64,000 bases of DNA from positions 40,533,243 to 40,597,242 of the forward strand of contig OY755243.1 of the NCBI GenBank assembly GCA_963576725.1, read 5' to 3'. A model generated the notes under the pieces. That model saw only the letters and a list, made by a program, of their open reading frames with translations, had not been told where the DNA came from and ran no database searches. This document shows, piece by piece, positions 63,101 to 64,000 of this stretch; within the stretch, counting starts at the first letter, position 1; every line of letters starts with the position of its first letter. Both the position numbers and the translations under genes were made by a program. The DNA comes from Azorinus chamasolen (lineage: Eukaryota > Mollusca > Bivalvia > Cardiida > Solecurtidae).

Positions 63101-63660
63101 TATTATACAGTGCTTATAATACTTATCTTTTTGATGTTAAATGATACACCTTTACATTTAATGGTGCAAAAAAGCTCCATTACAAAAGCAGAAGTGAAAT
63201 TATCTGGGACTCAGTTGTATTTGCTTGGGACGCAACTTTTGTTGATGCCCTGGGTCCCAGGGACTCGGTAAAATTCAATCCCAATGAGAACACTGATAAT
63301 AATAATAACAATGATGATTATGATAATAATAATAGTACTTTTATTATTAGGTGTGGGTTTATTGCTGAGGAGTTTCAATTAATCGGCTATGCCATAATCG
63401 CAAAACTCGACAATTTTCAGATAGAATGTATACATCTATGACATATCATACATAACATGACCGGTGATTATTGTCACCACAACGTTTGCGTTTAGTGTAA
63501 GGGCTATCCCAGTATGACTTCCGTCGTGGTGCTAATCAGCAAAAATAGATACTGAAAGTAAGTATATTTCTGCCATACGTCTTTCTATGATTTTTGAAAG
63601 TCATGCTCACATGTCTCTAACTGAATAATTCGAAACATACTACTCACTTTCAGCAGCCAT
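45009..63660 (-). CDS. NOL4: NOL4-type nuclear protein, 409 aa, seven coding exons
   Basis: Joining 63660-63648, 60778-60579, 56408-56271, 53060-52860, 48473-48357, 47916-47517 and 45169-45009 gives 1230 coding bases. Every intron is GT-AG and every phase matches (1, 0, 0, 0, 0, 1). Residues 60-64 are a basic cluster (ERKRR) and 88-99 an acidic run. Residues 107-184 are the conserved NOL4 segment (PERLKSFN, then [13 protein letters not shown] and [15 protein letters not shown]). Residues 185-200 ([16 protein letters not shown]) and the C-terminal helix ([18 protein letters not shown]) are also NOL4 hallmarks; between them lies a Pro-rich exon. Human NOL4 isoforms are longer, so this looks like a short isoform with its own first exon. 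Family members are nuclear or nucleolar and expressed in neural tissue; the molecular function is poorly defined. I recognise the family with high confidence. Whether it is NOL4 or NOL4L cannot be decided, as one ancestral gene is expected outside vertebrates. Confidence 0.95.
45197..45770. mobile_element. TTAA-type MITE, family A, split by a SINE
   Basis: The left half (GACCCTTTATCTCATAAATA to GCAGAAACTGCA) is at 45197-45318. The right half (GCAGAATAAGATCTATATTA, CAAACACAGCAGAC, CAATCTGATCTGGACC) resumes at 45647. Confidence 0.8.
45319..45646 (-). mobile_element. tRNA-derived SINE
   Basis: On the minus strand it starts GGGGCCTCAGTGTCCGAGTG then GTTATGGTC, a type-2 tRNA-like A box. GGGTTCGAATTCTGG is the B box, about 45 bases later, as in Ser/Leu-type tRNAs. 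Downstream, AGGAAGCCTTCCAGCTGGCT looks like a conserved SINE central domain. A hairpin GTTCTTCTGTGCACG/CGTGCACAGAAGAAC lies near 45450-45495. TGCA or a slightly longer word flanks both ends. Confidence 0.82.
45858..46365. repeat. 39-bp satellite grown inside an H hairpin
   Basis: The edges are H hairpin arms: GTGTCAAACAGTTTTGGATC on the left and CATCTAGATCCAAAGTGGTT on the right. Between them are about 12 units of GATCCTAATGAGACACCGGG then GTACTCAGCACCCCATCTA, each an imperfect palindrome. Most units are identical apart from CAGC/CGGC at one site. A 117-codon open frame (repeated [13 protein letters not shown]) is a by-product. Confidence 0.95.
46454..46694. mobile_element. TTAA-type MITE, family F
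   Basis: TACTTATTCTCTCATATTGA and TGGGGGAATGAGTTAA. The stem tip is GCTCCATAGGAGC, with a duplicated GCATGTAGA in the left arm. Confidence 0.88.
46695..47081. other. NOL4 intron 6 DNA, nothing recognised
   Basis: No repeat or exon-like stretch is supported here. Confidence 0.4.
47082..47290. mobile_element. TA-type MITE, family C, full length
   Basis: TACAGTAAAACCCCGCTAATG and CATTAGCGGGGTTTCACTGTA. Perfect arms end at AGCTCCTATAGGAGCT. The compensating C/G change in both ends (CGCTAA/TTAGCG) shows the two ends evolve together. Confidence 0.95.
47328..47500. mobile_element. Family G (reverse), next to the NOL4 exon 6 donor
   Basis: CATTTACAAACGGTTAAGAT arm, tip GGCTCCTAGTAGAGC, then CATACTGAATATAGTCCATA and AATTCCAAGGGTTA. 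Confidence 0.65.
47517..47916 (-). CDS. NOL4: NOL4 exon 6: proline-rich linker
   Basis: Acceptor TTTTTTCGTGCAG and donor AAATG|GTAATT. It encodes residues 224-356, very rich in Pro, Thr, His and Gln ([36 protein letters not shown]). It is probably disordered. It ends in SLQNG, continuing into GPTDLSMK in exon 7. A G-type MITE ends only 17 bases beyond the donor. Confidence 0.92.
48357..48473 (-). CDS. NOL4: NOL4 exon 5
   Basis: Acceptor TTTTGTGGTTTCAG and donor CTGCCT|GTAAGT. Thirty-nine codons in phase 0. It encodes [20 protein letters not shown] and [17 protein letters not shown]. The [10 protein letters not shown] block is a strong family signature. Confidence 0.96.
48474..48839. other. 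NOL4 intron 4 DNA, nothing recognised
   Basis: No repeat recognised. A 69-codon open frame on the + strand (48604-48813) has no support. Confidence 0.4.
48840..48990. mobile_element. C-type remnant
   Basis: GGGTGATTGCTTATGTAAGC and GCGCTTAGCCACCACCTGTT arms with tip TCTCCTATAGGGAC. Confidence 0.65.
49000..49085. repeat. Tandem repeat ACCCTTTTCAYAGATATAGR
   Basis: About three copies of a 30-33-bp unit: ATAACCCTTTTCACAGATAT with AGGAATTATTACT. Confidence 0.75.
49290..49380. mobile_element. G/A-type hairpin
   Basis: TTTGCAAACAGTGTAGATCC and CAGCGTCTGCACTGTTTG flank the tip GGTTCCTAATGGAACC. Confidence 0.75.
49688..49904. mobile_element. TTAA-type MITE, family F
   Basis: ACACATTACCCCCTAGTGAC and CCTAGGAAATAATGAGTTAA. 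The tip is CTCCTATAGGAG. Confidence 0.9.
49938..49999. repeat. Perfect 22-bp inverted repeat with 18-base loop
   Basis: The left arm (49938-49959, TCGAGGGCTTGGTGCAAAAC then TA) and the right arm (49978-49999) are exact complements. It matches none of the MITE families here and lies between an F element and an H hairpin. Confidence 0.95.
49998..50156. repeat. Hairpin family H, split by an insert
   Basis: GCAAACAGTTTGGGTCTAGA and ACGATGTCGCATCTGGAACA, then AAACTGTTTGACA, are the outer arms. About 75 unrelated bases separate CGGCGTCGCATCAGG from the right arm. Confidence 0.7.
50365..50450. mobile_element. G-type remnant
   Basis: CAGATCTGGGTCTACACTGA right arm; the left arm is worn. Confidence 0.4.
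50530..50743. mobile_element. TA-type MITE, family D, full length
   Basis: TACAGATAAACCTCTCTAAA and TTTAGAGGGGATTTACTGTA. The tip is GCCCCAAGAGGAGC. Confidence 0.92.
50757..50914. mobile_element. C-type remnant
   Basis: CTACAGCGGTGACCCAAAAC, GGTGGTAGCCTAATGCCAGG, tip AGCTCCAATAGGAG and GTAGGTTTTACGGTA. Confidence 0.6.
51106..51519. mobile_element. TA-type MITE, family C, hosting an F element
   Basis: TACAGCACAACCTGTCTGGA left end and CAGGTTATACTGTA right end. The host is interrupted after CAACCACCTGCTTT by F (51250-51478). Confidence 0.8.
51250..51478. mobile_element. TTAA-type MITE, family F, inserted in C
   Basis: TTAA at 51250-51253 and 51475-51478. The perfect tip is CTCCTATAGGAG. Confidence 0.93.
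51520..51605. mobile_element. Family A right-half remnant
   Basis: GGCATCCAATCTGGATCTAC, TCTGTTTGCAAAGGCGTCAA. Confidence 0.55.
51649..51854. mobile_element. TA-type MITE, family D, full length
   Basis: TACAGTAAAATCTCTCTTAAC and GTTAAGAGAGGTTTTACTGTA. The tip is AGCTCTAGAGGAAC. Confidence 0.93.
52132..52187. repeat. Hairpin family H (worn)
   Basis: GCAAACAGTAAGAGTCCGG and GTCTCATCAGGATCACAAC. Confidence 0.55.
52295..52550. mobile_element. TTAA-type MITE, family A, full length
   Basis: ACCCTTTCCTTGTTCAATAT, AATGACGTCATGAATATTTA, the hairpin at 52444-52511 with tip CTCCTATAGGAG, and TTAA at 52547-52550. Confidence 0.92.
52575..52795. mobile_element. Family A fragment with right half partly duplicated
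   Basis: GGGAGCTGTCTGACCAGTG, then CTGATTCTACAAGTTGTGTC, TCTGCTCTGTTTGCTTATT and again CTGATTCTACAAGTTCTGTC. It ends AGAAAAGGGTTGAAC, 65 bases from NOL4 exon 4. Confidence 0.65.
52860..53060 (-). CDS. NOL4: NOL4 exon 4: conserved helical core
   Basis: Acceptor TGGTTGTTTTATAG and donor GAGCCG|GTGAGA. Sixty-seven codons in phase 0. It contains [40 protein letters not shown] and [14 protein letters not shown]. This is the most conserved part of the family, with a basic nuclear-localisation-like run. Confidence 0.97.
53318..53745. mobile_element. TA-type MITE, family D, hosting an I element
   Basis: TACAGTAAAACCTCAATAAT and AGCAAGGTTTTACTATA ends. The host arm GTGACAGC-TTAA-TGCAGAATGGAAG is split at its TTAA by I. 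Confidence 0.88.
53365..53618. mobile_element. TTAA-type MITE, family I, inserted in D
   Basis: TTAACCCTTCGCTTGCTGAA and ATAGCAAGCGAATGCTTAA. A perfect tip (CAGCTCCTGCAGGAGCTG). Confidence 0.95.
53937..54390. mobile_element. TA-type MITE, family D (GATAATCCGAAC variant), hosting an A2 element
   Basis: ACTCGATAATCCGAACTATT left and GCTCGGATTAGCGAAGTGTA right. GGCAGGTGGCTGCTTAATGC is the left arm; the right arm GCTGTCACATGTCTTAA resumes after the insertion. Confidence 0.8.
54071..54321. mobile_element. TTAA-type MITE, family A2 (reverse), inserted in D
   Basis: TTAA at 54071-54074 and 54318-54321. The hairpin tip is CTCTTATAGGAG, and CATAGAACAGGGGAAAGGTTAA is the A2 end. Confidence 0.92.
54571..54625. 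mobile_element. Family A left-end fragment
   Basis: TTAACCCTTTACTCCATCAA and AATAATAGCATCGTGCATAT, interrupted by the I element at TTAA 54622. Confidence 0.65.
54622..54871. mobile_element. TTAA-type MITE, family I, full length
   Basis: TTAACCCTTCGCTTGCTGAA and AGCAAGCGAAGGGTTAA. A perfect hairpin with tip CTCCTGCAGGAG. Confidence 0.95.
54929..55188. mobile_element. Short DNA transposon with TATTCATAAAGCTCC ends
   Basis: GGGCTCGTATTCATAAAGCT and the complement of AGCTTTATGAATATGGACCC form inverted ends of about 24 bp with mismatches. The interior is AT-rich and non-coding. It is unlike the other families here. Confidence 0.8.
55205..55305. mobile_element. Family A copy, tip lost
   Basis: AAGCAAACAGAGAAGACTC and GCCGTCTGATCTGAGTCTAC. 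Confidence 0.7.
55480..55735. mobile_element. TTAA-type element, family L
   Basis: The hairpin at 55527-55597 (AATAGTGCAGTCCCAAATCA; GACTTCACTTTTTGTC) has tip GCCGCCTTTTCAAGGCGG. The right end CGACAATTAGAAATTTGGCA then CCGAAAGGGTTAA matches 16390-16638. Confidence 0.75.
55829..56057. mobile_element. TTAA-type MITE, family F (reverse)
   Basis: TTAACCCATTACCTCATCGG and ATGAGGATATGTGTTAA. The tip is CTCCTATAGGAG. Confidence 0.92.
56054..56195. mobile_element. TTAA-type MITE, family F (partial), sharing TTAA with the preceding copy
   Basis: TTAACCCCTTATCTCACAGG and CAGGCAATGGGTTAA. The hairpin is lost (jump from GGTTATTTT to TATCAAAACTGC). Confidence 0.85.
56271..56408 (-). CDS. NOL4: NOL4 exon 3: acidic linker
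   Basis: Acceptor TGTTCTTTTCTCCAG and donor TTCAAC|GTAAGC. Forty-six codons in phase 0. It encodes [17 protein letters not shown], an Asp/Glu run, then [15 protein letters not shown]. The acidic tract is coded by GAT/GAC repeats and could vary in length. Confidence 0.93.
56470..56650. mobile_element. TA-type MITE, family D (worn)
   Basis: CAGTATCATTATCGGTTTTT, AGAAAGCTTCTCTGTGCG and GGTTCGGTTTAGATAGTTTT. Confidence 0.6.
56712..56919. mobile_element. TA-type MITE, family B, full length
   Basis: TACAGTAAAACCTCTCTATA and GTTATAGAGAGGTTTTTACTGTA. The tip is CTCCTATAGGAG. Confidence 0.94.
56929..56991. mobile_element. Minimal TA-type hairpin (63 bp)
   Basis: TACAGTGAACCCTGTCTACA with GCGACC, and the complement GTCGCTATAAACAGGGTTTA(TTGTA). 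Its ends follow the same TACAGT-AACC plan, but it has no inner arms. It lies 10 bases from the B copy. Confidence 0.85.
57247..57475. mobile_element. TTAA-type MITE, family F
   Basis: TTACCCTTTCCTCCGTAAAT and ATGAGGGAATGGTTTAA. The tip is GCTCCTAAGGAGC. Confidence 0.9.
57511..57577. repeat. Hairpin family H
   Basis: GCAAACAGCTTGGATCAAGA and GTCTCATCTGGATCCAAACT. Confidence 0.88.
57806..58036. mobile_element. TTAA-type MITE, family A, full length
   Basis: TTAACCCTTTCCTCTATAAA and ATTCATGGAGTAAAGGGTTAA. The tip is ATCCTGTAGGAG. Confidence 0.92.
58072..58152 (-). other. C-rich tract; minus strand could form a G-quadruplex
   Basis: The + strand has at least seven runs of three to five C (CCCCCACCCTACCCC, AAACCCTACCCCAACC, CTCCCCCACCCC). 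The minus strand, which is the NOL4 sense strand, therefore reads GGGGTAGGGTTTGGGGTAGG. It lies in NOL4 intron 2. Confidence 0.8.
58222..58387. mobile_element. TTAA-type MITE, family F (reverse), half of the stem deleted
   Basis: AACCCACTACCTCGTGGTCT and AGAGGAAAGGGTTAA. TTTTAGAATTTTATCACAAT marks the deletion join. Confidence 0.85.
58388..58858. other. NOL4 intron 2 DNA, nothing recognised
   Basis: AT-rich, without repeats that I can name. Confidence 0.4.
58859..58975. mobile_element. TA-type MITE, family C, left half only
   Basis: TACAGTAGAACCTGTCTTAA, AGGCAGATGGTAGTTTAATG and GTTCCTATAGGTGCC, then lost. Confidence 0.75.
59020..59480. repeat. Imperfect tandem repeat of about 45-50 bp
   Basis: TGTGACCCTCTTCAGGAACA with GTATGTTGATCTACATTG recurs about nine times with substitutions and small indels. 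Confidence 0.85.
59697..59890. mobile_element. TA-type MITE, C-like
   Basis: AAAATCTCGCTATCCAACTC and TCGCTTTAGTGAGACTCTCC(TGTA). Arms GTGGTAGCTTAATGCAGG and CAAGCAACCATC. Confidence 0.65.
59893..60269. other. NOL4 intron 2 DNA, nothing recognised
   Basis: No supported feature. Confidence 0.4.
60270..60380. mobile_element. J-type hairpin (shortened)
   Basis: GGCAAACAGTATAGACTCCG and CTGATCAGAGTCTGCACTGT with tip GCCGCATAATGC. Confidence 0.75.
60395..60470. mobile_element. Family A hairpin (worn)
   Basis: GCAAACCCAGCAGACCCTGA and GGACTGGGTCTAGTCTGTTT. Confidence 0.65.
60490..60565. mobile_element. Family D right half beside the NOL4 exon 2 donor
   Basis: GAAGCTGTCACTTGTCTGAA and GGCCGGTTTAGAGAGATTTC. 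The left half is absent. Confidence 0.65.
60579..60778 (-). CDS. NOL4: NOL4 exon 2
   Basis: Acceptor ACTCCTTTTTTCAG and donor GTAGAG|GTAGGC. The first two bases complete Asn5. It encodes [40 protein letters not shown], then [18 protein letters not shown]. The stretch resembles the N-terminal part of vertebrate NOL4 isoforms. A half D MITE ends 14 bases beyond the donor. Confidence 0.92.
60980..61092. mobile_element. C-type remnant
   Basis: GAGTGCTTAATACAGAGCGA, GCTACTGAAAGAGCTTTCG and TTTGCATTAAGCTACCATT. Confidence 0.55.
61112..61345. mobile_element. Family A element carrying an (ATT)n expansion
   Basis: ATTCATGGTAAACTCCATAC and the A right arm TCTGGTCTGGGTCTACTCTG. Between them 61151-61236 is (ATT/ATC)n. 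Confidence 0.7.
61151..61236. repeat. (ATT)n / (TTATCA)n microsatellite
   Basis: ATTATTATTATTATCATTAT-type run. Confidence 0.95.
61390..61580 (-). other. Possible alternative 5' exon of NOL4
   Basis: The minus strand has ATG at 61532 in good context (AACAAAATGG) opening 38 codons ([16 protein letters not shown]...) and a consensus donor CCCACAG|GTGAGT near 61392. The frame stops before that donor, so it would be a 5' leader exon. An internal donor ATCG|GTATCA would give the phase needed for exon 2 but is weaker. Confidence 0.25.
61715..62085. repeat. GC-rich minisatellite, about 30 bp
   Basis: GGACTCTTGAAGGCTGTTTG then GCCGGGGTAG repeats about a dozen times with small length changes. It makes a false Gly/Leu-rich open frame on the + strand. 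It lies in NOL4 intron 1. Confidence 0.93.
62110..62245. repeat. 19-bp minisatellite
   Basis: CAAGTGTCAAACTACTGTC repeats about seven times, with a short AAGTGTCAAACGTT variant. Confidence 0.93.
62246..63640. other. NOL4 intron 1 DNA, mostly unrecognised
   Basis: Only simple sequences stand out: AATAATAACA at 62440-62490 and TAATAATAATA at 63296-63345. No MITE of the families above is seen, a clear contrast with the rest of the window. Confidence 0.5.
63648..63660 (-). CDS. NOL4: NOL4 exon 1 (coding part): MAAE and first base of Asn5
   Basis: ATGGCTGCTGAAA is followed by the perfect donor GTGAGT (63647-63642). The A of the ATG has a purine at -3 and G at +4. The phase-1 end fits exon 2, giving MAAENVALK. 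It was chosen because phase, donor and start context all agree. A longer isoform starting outside the window would use the same exon 2 acceptor. Confidence 0.75.
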
Positions 63661-64000
63661 GTCTATTGGGCTAGCTACACAACGTAAGTCGTAATTTCTA
63701 ACACATGGCGCGACTGCGGTGGTACCAAAGATTACCAGGCGAGTATATCCGCAAACAGTTGCGTAATACGATTGGACGACAAAGAAAACAAAAGTTATGA
63801 CAATACATCAACTTGTTTTCTTCTGAAAACGCATGAACCGAAAATCGATAACATTTGAACAAACGTGTTTACTCTTCACCCCGTTTTAGTAGTATGGGAT
63901 TTCTATTATTTTCGTGTTTAACTAGACGATCCCTAAATAATGTACTTCCAAAGCAAGAATTTATTATTTTCTGCCACTGGGATCGACGTTTTACGGTGTA
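63661..64000 (-). promoter_or_regulatory. Presumed 5' leader and promoter region of the NOL4 short isoform
   Basis: It lies directly upstream of ATG 63660 on the minus strand. The first 120 bases are GC-richer than the neighbourhood (GGCGCGACTGCGGTGG at 63707-63722) and free of repeats. No TATA box or transcription start can be pinned down by eye. Confidence 0.3.

Overview
This window looks like animal nuclear DNA, most likely from a bivalve mollusc. The evidence is spliced genes with long introns, AT-rich non-coding DNA, LINE, Penelope-like and SINE remnants, and an extreme density of short palindromic transposons. The animal assignment is firm because of the NOL4-type gene; the bivalve assignment is inference from repeat style. 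There are no bacterial-type operons, rRNA genes, CRISPR arrays or complete tRNA genes.

Two real genes can be built by hand. (1) On the + strand, coding exons at 5384-5438, 14766-14813, 20848-20956 and 26209-26263 join in phase. They give an 88-residue protein with an N-terminal hydrophobic signal or anchor, a short Thr-rich ectodomain with one N-glycosylation sequon, one transmembrane helix and a basic tail. I do not recognise a family for it. (2) On the - strand, seven coding exons from 63660 down to 45009 join in phase into a 409-residue NOL4-type nuclear protein. It carries the conserved NOL4 helical segment, a proline-rich exon and the conserved C-terminal helix. The 3' ends of the two genes face each other across about 18.7 kb of repeats (26264-45008).

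Everything else is mobile or tandem DNA. I use these labels. TA-type MITEs with pogo/Tigger-like ends (TACAGTNNAACCTC) are B (subterminal TATAACGGCC), C (TAATGCGACC), D (TAAACCGGAC or GATTATCCGAAC) and E (GATATATCGAAC). TTAA-type MITEs with piggyBac-like ends (TTAACCC...GGGTTAA) are A/A2, F, G, I and J. L also ends in TTAA but continues CTCTTT. H and K are hairpins whose ends I could not place. No intact transposase for any of them was seen. Nested copies show the exact target sites (TA for B; TTAA for I, A2 and F).

The most unusual signal is at the hairpin tips. Families A, B, C, D, E, F and I have different ends and arms, yet each has the same short core, CTCCTRYAGGAG, at the apex. A second shared arm, close to GCAAACAGNGTAGACC-TGATCAGACG, links A, G, H, I, J and L despite unrelated flanks. 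One element (15653-15823) is half B and half A, joined exactly at the apex, so hairpins appear to swap halves there. At 45868-46350 the inside of an H hairpin has grown into a 39-bp satellite.

Region by region: 0-5 kb, A, B and E MITEs and a 14-bp minisatellite. 5-27 kb, gene 1, whose introns hold decayed satellites (5.6-8.8 kb and 21.7-25 kb), MITEs, a dead Penelope-like element (about 23.2-24.5 kb) and a GCGCC-rich block. 26.8-45 kb, a compound tetranucleotide tract, a TCGTACGA-rich element, a LINE 3' fragment, a foldback element (40.2-40.9 kb) and many nested MITEs. 45-63.7 kb, NOL4, whose introns hold MITEs, a SINE, the hairpin-derived satellite, a G-quadruplex-prone tract and minisatellites.
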